Shown piece after piece: positions 26,894 to 35,178 of a stretch of 64,000 nt of DNA; the first letter of the stretch is position 1; each line of letters opens with the position of its first letter. Position numbers and translations under genes: made by a program. Source of the stretch: Microbacterium aerolatum. Its GTDB lineage: Bacteria > Actinomycetota > Actinomycetes > Actinomycetales > Microbacteriaceae. The stretch lies in contig NZ_BJUW01000001.1 in assembly GCF_007988825.1 (NCBI RefSeq), forward strand, positions 310,001 through 374,000, in the 5' to 3' direction. Below the pieces are notes generated by a model. The model had not been told where the DNA came from, made no database searches, and worked only from the letters and a program-made list of their open reading frames with translations.

Positions 26894-27640
26894 ATGACCA
26901 AGCAGGTGGCACTCGTCGGCGGGTCCGGCAAGCTCGGGACGATCATCAGGCAGGTGATCGACGAGCTCGAAGGCTTCGAAGTCACTCGGGTGCTGACATC
27001 CTCGAGCGCACTGAGCGAACTGGACGGCGTGGATCTCGTCGTGGACGCGTCGACGCCGCAGGTGAGCGTCGATGTGGTGCGCGCCGCCGTCGAGCGCGGC
27101 ATCAACGTGCTGGTCGGCACCTCCGGCTGGTCCGCCGAGCGGATCGCGCTGATGCGTCCTCTGGTCGAGGCCGCCGGCACCGGCGCTGTCTTCATCCCGA
27201 ACTTCTCGCTGGGCTCCGTGCTGGGGTCGGCGCTGTCCGCCGCCGCCGCCCCGTTCTTCTCTTCTGTGGAGATCGTCGAGGCGCACCGCGACACCAAGAT
27301 CGATTCGCCGAGCGGCACGGCCGTGCGGACCGCCGAGCTCGTCGCCGCCGCTCGTTCCGAGCAGGGCCCTGTCAGTGCGCCGCACACCGATCAGCGCGCG
27401 CGAGGTCAGCAGGTCGCGAGCGTTCCGGTGCACTCGCTGCGCCGCCCGGGTGTGGTCGCCCGCCAGGACGTGATCCTGTCCGGCCCGGGTGAGACGCTCA
27501 CCGTCACGCACGACACGGTCGAGCCTGCTCAGGCCTACGCGCCGGGCATCCGCCTCGCCGTGCCGTACGCCGCCGAGGCGCAGGGGATCGTCGTCGGTCT
27601 GGAGAACATGATCGACATCGGAATCAAGGCGCGCTCGTGA
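26894..27640 (+). CDS. dapB: 4-hydroxy-tetrahydrodipicolinate reductase
   Basis: A 248-residue NAD(P)H-dependent enzyme of the diaminopimelate/lysine pathway, supplying peptidoglycan cross-links. N-terminal Rossmann motif VALVGGSGKLG; VVDASTPQ and VLVGTSGWS at the cofactor site; catalytic segment EAHRDTKIDSPSGTA; C-terminal GIVVGLENMIDIG. The first domain is compact, as in other actinobacterial DapB. The stop overlaps the start of the next small gene (GTGATG). dapA lies 4.8 kb on and dapF 17.4 kb on. Confidence 0.93.
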   Translation: MTKQVALVGGSGKLGTIIRQVIDELEGFEVTRVLTSSSALSELDGVDLVVDASTPQVSVDVVRAAVERGINVLVGTSGWSAERIALMRPLVEAAGTGAVFIPNFSLGSVLGSALSAAAAPFFSSVEIVEAHRDTKIDSPSGTAVRTAELVAAARSEQGPVSAPHTDQRARGQQVASVPVHSLRRPGVVARQDVILSGPGETLTVTHDTVEPAQAYAPGIRLAVPYAAEAQGIVVGLENMIDIGIKARS

Positions 27641-28086
27641 TGGCTCGCGCCGGCGTGATCGTCGTCGGACTCTGCCTGGTCCTGTACTTCGTCCTCACCG
27701 GACAGTGGGCATTCCTCTACCTCACGAGCGGAGAGCCGATCGGCATCGCCATGGGGGCGGCCCTCATCGTGCTCCCGCTGATCGGGGCCTGGGCGATCCT
27801 GCGCGAAGTCCAGTTCGGGATCCAGGCCGAGCGGCTCGGGACGAAACTGGATGCCGAGGGCGGGATGCCGCCCGCCGAGACCGAACTCACCCCGAGCGGG
27901 CGGATCGCCAAGGCGGATGCCGAGCCGATCGTGCAGCGCTATGCGGCCGAGGCCGAGGCCGCAGCGGACGACTGGCGGGCACGCTACCGGCTCGGTGTGG
28001 TGCAGGACGCGGCGGGGCGCCGCAAGGACGCCCGCGCCAGCATCCGTGACGCGATCCGGCTCGCGAAGGATGCTCCCGGTCCCTGA
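27640..28086 (+). CDS. Two-helix membrane protein with cytosolic helical tail
   Basis: 148 residues: hydrophobic helices at ~5-25 and 36-56, then a soluble ~90-residue tail. The tail ends in two amphipathic helices (VQRYAAEAEAAADDWRARYRLGVVQDAAGR, DARASIRDAIRLA) resembling a single TPR-like unit. Overlap with dapB suggests co-transcription. Start at ATG 27640; a GTG three bases earlier is also possible. Function unknown; the family is common beside dapB in Microbacteriaceae as far as I recall. Confidence 0.7.
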   Translation: MARAGVIVVGLCLVLYFVLTGQWAFLYLTSGEPIGIAMGAALIVLPLIGAWAILREVQFGIQAERLGTKLDAEGGMPPAETELTPSGRIAKADAEPIVQRYAAEAEAAADDWRARYRLGVVQDAAGRRKDARASIRDAIRLAKDAPGP

Positions 28087-28099
28087 GCCTGTCGAAGGG
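28081..28099. repeat. Actinobacterial extragenic repeat CCCTGAGCCTGTCGAAGGG
   Basis: A 19-base, imperfectly palindromic element (CCCT...AGGG ends) lying exactly between convergent genes. It contains the last stop codon of the left gene and abuts the stop of the right one. From memory this is one of the commonest short repeats in Microbacteriaceae and related genomes. Confidence 0.7.
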
Positions 28100-28525
28100 T
28101 CAGGCCAGAGTGGCCTCGAGGGTGATGTCGATTCCGGCCAGCGCCTGTGAGACCGGGCAGCCCGTCTTCGCGCCCTCGGCGATCTCCTGGAACTGCTCCG
28201 GCGTGAGGCCGGGCACGCTGGCGTTCACGTTGAGGTGACTGCCGGTGATGCCGACGCCGGGCTTGAAGGTCACCGACGCTGTCGTGTTGACGCGCTCCGG
28301 CGGGGTGCCGTTGTCGGCCAGCGCGTTCGAGAGAGCCATGCTGAAGCAGGACGAGTGCGCGGCGGCGATGAGCTCTTCCGGCGTGGTGGTCGTGTCGGAG
28401 CCCTCGCTGCGCGCCTTCCAGTTGATCGGGAACGTGCCGAGGTTCGACGAGGAGAAGGCGACGTTGCCCGACCCCTCCATGAGAGAACCATTCCAGGTGG
28501 TCGTGGCTTCACTGGTGACGGGCAT
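28100..28525 (-). CDS. OsmC-family thiol peroxidase
   Basis: A 141-residue OsmC-type organic hydroperoxide reductase. The two redox cysteines sit in AAHSSCFSMALS and TGCPVSQAL, spaced as in the family. It begins with SEATTTWNGSL and has the NAFPINWKAR-like strand (here FPINWKARSEG). It removes organic hydroperoxides using lipoyl or thiol reductants. It lies 69 bases downstream of a thioredoxin/DUF4395 pair on the same strand and could share their transcript. Confidence 0.9.
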   Translation of the reverse strand: MPVTSEATTTWNGSLMEGSGNVAFSSSNLGTFPINWKARSEGSDTTTTPEELIAAAHSSCFSMALSNALADNGTPPERVNTTASVTFKPGVGITGSHLNVNASVPGLTPEQFQEIAEGAKTGCPVSQALAGIDITLEATLA

Positions 28526-28594
28526 GATTCCTCCAGAGTCGTGGCGTGGTGTGCGGCCAGCCTATCGACCCGTGTGCGTGCGGGGAACCGTCGC

Positions 28595-29173
28595 TCAGGC
28601 AGGCGCTGCTCTGCCGATGAGGCCGGCGCGCTGCAGGAGCAGGTAGATCTGGCAGCCCAGGCAGAACGCGAACGTCGCGTTCAGGAACGCCGCGACGAAG
28701 GCCGCCCCGGCAGCGATCGGCAGGGCCAACGGCACGCCGGCGAGGTGCAGGACCAGGCCGATCGTCACGACCGCGAGACCGACACCCTGCGCGAAGCGCG
28801 GCGGACGGGGATCCTCCAGCTCGGCCGGAGCAGACAGCCGCGGACGCACGAATCGGCGGAAGACGACGCCCCACGGGGCAGTCCGCGGCCAGGCGACGCC
28901 CCACAGGAACAGCAGCGCGATCACGAGGAGCAGCAGGAAGCCGGGGTCGAGGGCGCGCTGGGCGGGCGATGCCGAAGCGATCGCCCATCCGCCGCCGGGA
29001 ACGAAGGCGGCATCGGCGAGCGGCTGATACGCGAACCAGCCGAATGTCGCGACGTCGGCCTGCGCGGTCGACAGCCCGGTGAGGCTGAGCACGAGGGCGG
29101 CGAGCAGCAGCACGGAGGTGATGGTCGCCGCGAAGCGGGGGCCGCGGGGATCGATGCCTGCGGGAGGTGTCAT
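28595..29173 (-). CDS. DUF4395 membrane protein with CxxC motif
   Basis: 192 residues with four hydrophobic helices. Features typical of DUF4395 are GIDPRGPRFAATITSVLL at the N-terminus, DPRPPRFAQGVGLAVVTIGL in the middle, and the C-terminal LNATFAFCLGCQIYLLLQR with a Cys-x-x-Cys in the last helix. The start ATG overlaps the stop of the upstream thioredoxin-like gene, so the two are translated together. A membrane redox partner role is likely but untested. Confidence 0.85.
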   Translation of the reverse strand: MTPPAGIDPRGPRFAATITSVLLLAALVLSLTGLSTAQADVATFGWFAYQPLADAAFVPGGGWAIASASPAQRALDPGFLLLLVIALLFLWGVAWPRTAPWGVVFRRFVRPRLSAPAELEDPRPPRFAQGVGLAVVTIGLVLHLAGVPLALPIAAGAAFVAAFLNATFAFCLGCQIYLLLQRAGLIGRAAPA

Positions 29174-29598
29174 GACTGCTCCTGGAAGGTCGAGGCTGCG
29201 GCGACGGCATCCTCGATCGAACGCCGATCGGGCACGCCTCCCCACCGGGACAGGACGGCGCCGGAGGCGTCGACGAGGAACGTCGTCGGGGTCTGGAGCA
29301 CGTGATAGCGGGTCGCGAGATCACTGCGGTTGGTGAGATCGATCTCGACGTGCGGGATGCCGCGGGCGGTCGCGATGTCGCCCAGAAGTCGCCGCACCTG
29401 AGGACACCGCGCGCAGAGCTCGGTGCTGAACTGCACCAGCGCGGCGGTTGCGAGCTCCCCGCCCGGCACATCTGCCGGTCGGACGCGCACCGCGCCGCCG
29501 GAGCGTCGGCGGCCATCCTGCGCGCGGAGCACGAATCCCGCAACGACCGCGAGCAGCACGATTCCGCCGGCGATCAGCAGAGCGGTGGAGACGGGCAC
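29170..29598 (-). CDS. Membrane-anchored thioredoxin-fold protein
   Basis: 142 residues: an N-terminal membrane anchor (~5-26), then a thioredoxin domain with CARC as the active-site CxxC (LVQFSTELCARCPQVRR) and the cis-proline loop in LQTPTTFLVD. The domain probably faces outside the membrane, as expected for TlpA-like thiol exchange; topology is not proven. GTG 29598 is the best start. It overlaps the DUF4395 gene. Confidence 0.82.
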   Translation of the reverse strand: MPVSTALLIAGGIVLLAVVAGFVLRAQDGRRRSGGAVRVRPADVPGGELATAALVQFSTELCARCPQVRRLLGDIATARGIPHVEIDLTNRSDLATRYHVLQTPTTFLVDASGAVLSRWGGVPDRRSIEDAVAAASTFQEQS

Positions 29599-29677
29599 AC
29601 TCAGAGGATAGGGCGAGGCCGCACCGAGCGGAGCCGATATGACCGCACATGACGGGGCGCCGGGTATCGTGTCAGGC

Positions 29678-30487
29678 ATGAGCGAAGCCGTCCCCACGCC
29701 GTACGAAGATCTGCTCCGCGACGTGCTGGAGCACGGCACCCACAAGGATGACCGCACCGGTACGGGGACCACCAGCGTCTTCGGCCGTCAGATCCGGTTC
29801 GACCTGTCACAGGGCTTCCCGCTCATCACCACCAAGCGCGTGCACTTCAAGTCGATCGCGTATGAGCTGCTCTGGTTCCTGCGCGGCGATTCCAACGTCG
29901 CGTGGCTGCAGGACAACGGCGTCACGATCTGGGACGAGTGGGCCGACGCGGACGGCGACCTCGGCCCGGTCTACGGCGTGCAGTGGCGGTCATGGCCGAC
30001 GCCGGACGGCGGTCACATCGATCAGCTCGCGCAGGTCATCGAGCAGATCAGGGCGACCCCCGATTCGCGACGTCTGATCGTCTCGGCCTGGAACCCCGCG
30101 GACATCCCCGACATGGCGCTCGCGCCCTGCCACGCCCTGTTCCAGTTCTACGTCGCCGACGGCCGGCTCTCCTGCCAGCTCTACCAGCGCAGCGCCGACA
30201 TGTTCCTCGGTGTGCCGTTCAACATCGCCAGCTACGCGCTGCTGACGATGATGATCGCGCAGCAGGCAGGACTCGAACCCGGCGACTTCGTCTGGACCGG
30301 CGGCGACTGCCACGTGTACGACAACCACGTCGAGCAAGTGCGCGAGCAGCTCACCCGCGAGCCGTACCCGTACCCCACGCTGCGTTTCGCGAGGAAGCCG
30401 GAGTCGATCTTCGACTACGAATTCTCGGACTTCGTCGTCGAGGACTATCAGCATCACCCGGCGATCCGGGCGGCGGTGGCGGTATGA
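29678..30487 (+). CDS. thyA: Thymidylate synthase
   Basis: 269 residues. Converts dUMP to dTMP with methylene-tetrahydrofolate, giving dihydrofolate. Active-site block [13 protein letters not shown] with the catalytic Cys, [23 protein letters not shown], the dUMP Arg pair in [13 protein letters not shown], and the C-terminal IRAAVAV. ATG start at 29678 follows homologue length; the frame begins earlier. The stop overlaps folA (ATGA), so the dihydrofolate produced is recycled by the enzyme made from the same message. Confidence 0.96.
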   Translation: MSEAVPTPYEDLLRDVLEHGTHKDDRTGTGTTSVFGRQIRFDLSQGFPLITTKRVHFKSIAYELLWFLRGDSNVAWLQDNGVTIWDEWADADGDLGPVYGVQWRSWPTPDGGHIDQLAQVIEQIRATPDSRRLIVSAWNPADIPDMALAPCHALFQFYVADGRLSCQLYQRSADMFLGVPFNIASYALLTMMIAQQAGLEPGDFVWTGGDCHVYDNHVEQVREQLTREPYPYPTLRFARKPESIFDYEFSDFVVEDYQHHPAIRAAVAV

Positions 30488-30960
30488 CCTGGGTGGGCCT
30501 GATCTGGGCGGAGGCCGCCGGGGGCGTCATCGGCGCCGAGGGCGGGATGCCGTGGCACGTGCCTGAGGATCTCGCGCACTTCAAGGAGATCACGCTCACG
30601 GCTCCCGTCGTGATGGGGCGGAAGACCTGGGACTCACTGCCGGAGCGCTTCCGCCCGCTGCCGGGTCGCGAGAACATCGTCATCACGCGACAGCAGGACT
30701 GGCAGGCCGATGGCGCGCGGCGCGCCGCCGACCTGACCGGCGCTGTCCGCGGACTCGAGAAGGTGTGGATCATCGGCGGTGCCGAGATCTTCGCACAGGT
30801 GATCGGAGAGGCCGATCGGCTCGAGGTCACCGAGCTCGACCTCGACGTCGCCGGCGACGCCTACGCTCCGTCGAAGGAGGGCTGGCGGCTCGTCGACGAG
30901 GGGGAGTGGCAGACCTCCCGCACCGGCATCCGATACCGGTTCCTCGGGTACGAGCGCTGA
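30484..30960 (+). CDS. folA: Dihydrofolate reductase
   Basis: 158 residues. Reduces dihydrofolate to tetrahydrofolate with NADPH. Motifs are [58 protein letters not shown] and [12 protein letters not shown]. Overlaps thyA at the start and the next SDR gene at the stop (TGATG), so the three form one operon. Confidence 0.95.
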   Translation: MTWVGLIWAEAAGGVIGAEGGMPWHVPEDLAHFKEITLTAPVVMGRKTWDSLPERFRPLPGRENIVITRQQDWQADGARRAADLTGAVRGLEKVWIIGGAEIFAQVIGEADRLEVTELDLDVAGDAYAPSKEGWRLVDEGEWQTSRTGIRYRFLGYER

Positions 30961-31721
30961 TGCCGACCGCGCTGATCACGGGTGCGAGCGCGGGCCTCGG
31001 CGAGGAGTTCGCCCGCCAGCTCGCCGCGCGGGGCGCCGACCTGGTGCTGGTCGCGCGATCGGCCGGACCCCTCGACGCCCTGGCCGCCGCGCTGCGTGAC
31101 GCGCACGGCATCTCGGTCGAGGTGATGGTCGCCGACCTCGTGGCGGAAGAAGGCGTGGCGCGTGTCGTCGCCCGGATCGCCGACCACGGTCATCCGATCG
31201 ACCTCCTCATCAACAACGCCGGGTTCGGACTGCCGCTGCACTTCGCCGAGAACGACATCGACGACGAGGTGCGGCACCTTCGCATCCACGTCGAGGCGCC
31301 GATGCGGCTCATGCACGCGGCACTTGGCGCCATGCGCGGCCGCGGCGGACGGATCATCAACGTGGCATCCGTCGCCGGGTTCATCTTCCGCTCGACGTAC
31401 TCCGCGTGCAAGCAGTGGCTGATCGGCTTCAGCCGCTGGGCGAACGCCGAATACGCGGCCGACGGCGTCAGCGTCACCGCCGTGTGCCCCGGCTTCACCC
31501 ACACTACCTTCCATGAGCGGATGGGCCTCGAGCCAGGACGCGAGGGAATCCCCGCGATCGGCTGGCTGAACGCGCCGGACGTCGTGCGAGAGGGCCTGCG
31601 GGATGCCGCACGCGGCAAGGCCGTTTCCGTCCCGTCGCTCCGCTACAAGCTCGTGGTGGCGCTGACGCGGGTGCTGCCGCCCTCGCTCACCGCGCGCGCC
31701 GCTCGCCGCGGTCGCGTCTGA
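30960..31721 (+). CDS. Short-chain dehydrogenase/reductase
   Basis: 253 residues. Classical SDR: cofactor motif TGASAGLGEEFA at the N-terminus, LINNAGFG, catalytic Ser in NVASVAG, and the Tyr/Lys pair in YSACKQWL. The C-terminal tail (SLRYKLVVALTRVLPPSL) resembles membrane-associated DltE/YqjQ-like SDRs. Substrate unknown. Begins at the ATG overlapping the folA stop and is closed by the hairpin at 31734-31782. Confidence 0.9.
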   Translation: MPTALITGASAGLGEEFARQLAARGADLVLVARSAGPLDALAAALRDAHGISVEVMVADLVAEEGVARVVARIADHGHPIDLLINNAGFGLPLHFAENDIDDEVRHLRIHVEAPMRLMHAALGAMRGRGGRIINVASVAGFIFRSTYSACKQWLIGFSRWANAEYAADGVSVTAVCPGFTHTTFHERMGLEPGREGIPAIGWLNAPDVVREGLRDAARGKAVSVPSLRYKLVVALTRVLPPSLTARAARRGRV

Positions 31722-31733
31722 TCTGCCGCCGAA

Positions 31734-31782
31734 AGGGCAGTCCGGCACGGTGACGGGCGCGTCGACCGTGCCGAATCGCCCT
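31734..31782. terminator. Hairpin terminator after the thyA-folA-SDR operon
   Basis: CGGCACGGT at 31743-31751 pairs with ACCGTGCCG at 31765-31773; AGGGC and GCCCT extend the stem outside. It lies between convergent genes. Confidence 0.75.
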
Positions 31783-31794
31783 CTCGCCGCTCGC

Positions 31795-32343
31795 TCAGGC
31801 GAAGCGCCCGAGATGGATGCCGGCGTATGCGAGCGCCGCCACGGTCTCGCCGTCCGCGATGCGACCGTCCGCGACCATCGCCAGCGCCTCTGAGAACGGC
31901 ACCCAGGACGCCTCCTCGATGCCCTCGTCATCGTGCGCGGCGCCGTGGCCGGGATCCTGGTCCGCGACGCTCAGTCCGCGGGCGAGGAACACGTGCTCGG
32001 GGGCGATCGTTACGCCGTTGAGCGCGTTCATGGTGCCGATCTGCGTCCACACCTCGGCCCGCATGCCGGTCTCCTCGAGCAGCTCGCGCTGCGCCGCGAT
32101 CAGCGGATCCTCGCCGTCGCTGCCGCCCGCCGGCACCTCGACCGAGCGCCCGACGGTGTAGCGATCGAGCGTGATGAGGCACACGCGGTCCTCGTCATCG
32201 AGCGCGACGACGAACACCGCTGCGTTGCGCAGGGTGACCACACCGTAGATGCCGTCGCCGGCTGGTCCGGTCACGGCATCCTCTCGCACGGAGATCCACG
32301 GGTTCTCGTAGACGACGCGCGAATCCTTGGTCTGCCATGTCAT
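31795..32343 (-). CDS. NUDIX hydrolase, ADP-ribose pyrophosphatase-like
   Basis: 182 residues. The Nudix box reads EVPAGGSDGEDPLIAAQRELLEETGM, with the REL-x-EE-x-G core intact and the first loop slightly short. N-terminal NPWISVREDAV and the AVFVVALDDEDRVCLI strands resemble ADP-ribose/NDP-sugar pyrophosphatases. Probably a housecleaning enzyme. ATG start at 32341-32343; divergent from dapA with a 55-base gap that must hold both promoters. Confidence 0.88.
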   Translation of the reverse strand: MTWQTKDSRVVYENPWISVREDAVTGPAGDGIYGVVTLRNAAVFVVALDDEDRVCLITLDRYTVGRSVEVPAGGSDGEDPLIAAQRELLEETGMRAEVWTQIGTMNALNGVTIAPEHVFLARGLSVADQDPGHGAAHDDEGIEEASWVPFSEALAMVADGRIADGETVAALAYAGIHLGRFA

Positions 32344-32398
32344 GGTCGCGAGCCTATCCGGGGCGATCCGGCACGGGCGAAACAGATACGCTGGGAGC

Positions 32399-33376
32399 AT
32401 GACGCACTCGGGCAACCCCTTCGGACAGGTACTCGTCGCGCTCGTCACTCCGATGACGGCCGACGGCGAAGTCGACTGGGATGCCACAGAGAAGCACATG
32501 GACGACGTCATCACCGCCGGCGCTGACGGCATCGTCGTCACCGGCACGACGGGGGAGACCTCCACTCTCACCGACCCCGAGAAGCTCAGGCTCGTCGAGG
32601 TCGGCAAGTCGGTCTCGGCCGGGCGCGCCAAGATCATCACGGGCGGCGGCTCCAACGAGACCGCGCACGCCATCGAGCTGTACAAGGCCAGCGAGAAGGC
32701 CGGCGCGGACGGCATCATGATCGTCACGCCGTACTACAACAAGCCGACTCAGGCCGGCATCCTCACGCACTTCCGCCTCGTCGCCGACGCGACCGATCTG
32801 CCAGTGATCCTCTACGACATCCCGGGCCGCACCGGCGTGCCGATCAAGTACGAGACGATCCTCCGGTTGGCGAAGCACCCGAACATCCTCGCCGTGAAGG
32901 ACGCCAAGGGCGACTTCAGCGAGGTCAGCCGCGTGCTGAACCAGACCGACCTGATGTACTTCTCGGGCGACGACGCCAACGTCCTCCCGCACCTCGCCAT
33001 CGGCGCCTCCGGCCTCATCGGCGTGACCGCGAACATCACCGCGACGCCGTACCGAACGATCGTGGATGCCGTGAACCGCGGCGACCTCGCCACCGCCACC
33101 GCCGAGCACAAGCGCCTCGAGCCGCTGGTGCGGGCCACGATGACCCACGTTCCCGGAACCGTGTCGGCGAAGTACATCCTGCACGGCCTCGGCCGCATCT
33201 CCAGCCCCCGCGTCCGCCTGCCTCTGGTGGGTCCGGAGGAGTGGGAGGCCGCGCTCATCGAGGACGAGCTCGCGGTCGTCACGGATGTGCCCGGCGCCGA
33301 TTTCTCGAACTTCCGCCCCGACCGCAATGCGGCCGCCGGCGGTGCGCTGCCGAAGGTGCACGGCACGACGCGCTGA
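32399..33376 (+). CDS. dapA: 4-hydroxy-tetrahydrodipicolinate synthase
   Basis: 325 residues. Condenses pyruvate with aspartate semialdehyde, the first committed step to diaminopimelate and lysine. TGTTGETSTL near the N-terminus, the Tyr in PYYNKP, YDIPGRTG and the Schiff-base Lys in ILAVKDAKGD are all present. Start ATG 32399 after TGGGAGC. Length is somewhat greater than E. coli DapA, with a C-terminal extension (DFSNFRPDRNAA). Followed after 65 bases by the RNase J gene, the usual actinobacterial order. Confidence 0.95.
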   Translation: MTHSGNPFGQVLVALVTPMTADGEVDWDATEKHMDDVITAGADGIVVTGTTGETSTLTDPEKLRLVEVGKSVSAGRAKIITGGGSNETAHAIELYKASEKAGADGIMIVTPYYNKPTQAGILTHFRLVADATDLPVILYDIPGRTGVPIKYETILRLAKHPNILAVKDAKGDFSEVSRVLNQTDLMYFSGDDANVLPHLAIGASGLIGVTANITATPYRTIVDAVNRGDLATATAEHKRLEPLVRATMTHVPGTVSAKYILHGLGRISSPRVRLPLVGPEEWEAALIEDELAVVTDVPGADFSNFRPDRNAAAGGALPKVHGTTR

Positions 33377-33441
33377 GACGACGGGCGCAGAGTGCGCCCA
33401 CAGCAATACGAGCACTGAGGTGCTCGACTGAGGAGACATGA

Positions 33442-35118
33442 ATGTCCATTCCCATCGCCGCCCCTGAACAGCTCGCGGAGGGAACACTCCGCATCATCCC
33501 GCTCGGTGGCCTCGGCGAGGTCGGCCGCAACATGACGACCTTCGAGTTCGACGGCAAGATCCTCATCGTCGACTGCGGTGTTCTCTTCCCCGAGGACCAT
33601 CAGCCCGGCGTCGACCTGATCCTGCCCGACTTCGAGCCCATCAAGGACCGCCTCGATGACATCGTCGGCGTCGTGCTGACGCACGGTCACGAGGACCACA
33701 TCGGCGCGGTGCCGTATCTGCTGCGCCTGAAGAGCGACATCCCGCTGATCGGATCCGGCTTGACGCTCGCTCTCGTCGAGGCCAAGCTCAAGGAGCACCG
33801 GATCAAGCCCTTCACCCTCACGGTGAAGGAAGGGCAGCAGGAGAAGGTCGGGCCCTTCGATCTCGAGTTCGTGGCCGTGAACCACTCGATCCCCGACGCA
33901 CTCGCCGTCGCGATCCGCACTCCGGCCGGGCTCGTGCTCGCCACCGGCGACTTCAAGATGGACCAGCTGCCGCTCGACGGCCGCATCACCGACCTGCGCG
34001 CGTTCTCGCGCCTCGGCGAGGAGGGCGTCGACCTGTTCCTCGTCGACTCCACGAACGCCGACGTCCCGGGCTTCACACCCGCCGAGAAGTCGATCGGGCC
34101 GGTGCTCGACCAGGTGATCGCGAAGGCCCAGCGCCGCGTGATCGTGGCGAGCTTCTCCAGCCACGTGCACCGCGTGCAGCAGGTGCTGGACGCCGCGCAC
34201 GCGAACGGCCGCCGGGTCGCTCTGCTGGGTCGCAGCATGGTCCGCAACATGGGCATCGCCGCCGATCTCGGCTATCTGAAGGTGCCGGAGAACGTGCTGA
34301 TCGACTACAAGAAGGCGAAGGACATCCCGGACGACAGCATCGTCTACATGTCCACCGGGTCGCAGGGCGAGCCGATGGCGGTGCTCAGCCGCATGGCCAA
34401 CCTCGACCACGCGATCGAACCGGGGGAGGGCGACACCGTCATCCTCGCCTCGAGCCTCATTCCGGGCAACGAGAACGCTGTCTACCGCGTGATCGACGGT
34501 CTCACCAAGCTCGGTGCGAACGTCGTGCACAAGGCCAACGCGCGCGTGCACGTCTCCGGCCACGCCGCCGCCGGCGAGCTGCTGTACTGCTACAACATCC
34601 TCAAGCCGAAGAACGTCCTTCCCGTGCACGGCGAGTACCGGCATCTCATGGCGAACGCGAAGCTCGCGCAGGAGACCGGGATCCCGGCGGAGAACACGTT
34701 CCTCGCCTCGAACGGCACGATCCTCGACCTGAAGGACGGCGAGGCTCGCGTCGCCGGCCAGTACGACATCGGATTCGTGTACGTCGACGGCTCGACCGTC
34801 GGCGAGATCACGGACGCCGACCTCAAGGACCGCCGCATCCTGGGCGAGGAGGGTTTCGTCTCGATCATCGTCGTGGTGGATGCCGCGACCGGGCAGATCA
34901 TCACCGGGCCGGAGATCCACGCGCGAGGCATCGCGGAGGACGACTCGGTCTTCGACGACGTGGTGCCCAAGATCGTCGCAGCGCTCAAGGAGGCGTCCGG
35001 CAACGGCGTCCGCGACACGCACGCGCTCTCGCAGGTCGTGCGGCGCACGATCGGCCGCTGGGTGAACCAGAAGCTGCGTCGCCGCCCGATGATCGTGCCG
35101 CTCGTCATCGAGGCCTGA
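33442..35118 (+). CDS. rnj: Ribonuclease J
   Basis: 558 residues. Metallo-beta-lactamase/beta-CASP nuclease for mRNA turnover and rRNA maturation, with 5'-exo and endo activity. Zinc motif HGHEDHIGAVPYLL, LATGDFKMDQLP, the beta-CASP region VIVASFSSHVHRVQQVLD and IVYMSTGSQGEP, and the HVSGHAAAGEL motif, then a C-terminal domain from ~450. SD AGGAG lies just before the start; ATG 33442 is used, with an out-of-frame ATG 4 bases earlier. Confidence 0.95.
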   Translation: MSIPIAAPEQLAEGTLRIIPLGGLGEVGRNMTTFEFDGKILIVDCGVLFPEDHQPGVDLILPDFEPIKDRLDDIVGVVLTHGHEDHIGAVPYLLRLKSDIPLIGSGLTLALVEAKLKEHRIKPFTLTVKEGQQEKVGPFDLEFVAVNHSIPDALAVAIRTPAGLVLATGDFKMDQLPLDGRITDLRAFSRLGEEGVDLFLVDSTNADVPGFTPAEKSIGPVLDQVIAKAQRRVIVASFSSHVHRVQQVLDAAHANGRRVALLGRSMVRNMGIAADLGYLKVPENVLIDYKKAKDIPDDSIVYMSTGSQGEPMAVLSRMANLDHAIEPGEGDTVILASSLIPGNENAVYRVIDGLTKLGANVVHKANARVHVSGHAAAGELLYCYNILKPKNVLPVHGEYRHLMANAKLAQETGIPAENTFLASNGTILDLKDGEARVAGQYDIGFVYVDGSTVGEITDADLKDRRILGEEGFVSIIVVVDAATGQIITGPEIHARGIAEDDSVFDDVVPKIVAALKEASGNGVRDTHALSQVVRRTIGRWVNQKLRRRPMIVPLVIEA

Positions 35119-35178
35119 ATCGGCCCGAAAGCCGCGTCATTGCGCGGTAGTGTCGGCGGCCGAACGTAGTCTGTGAGT

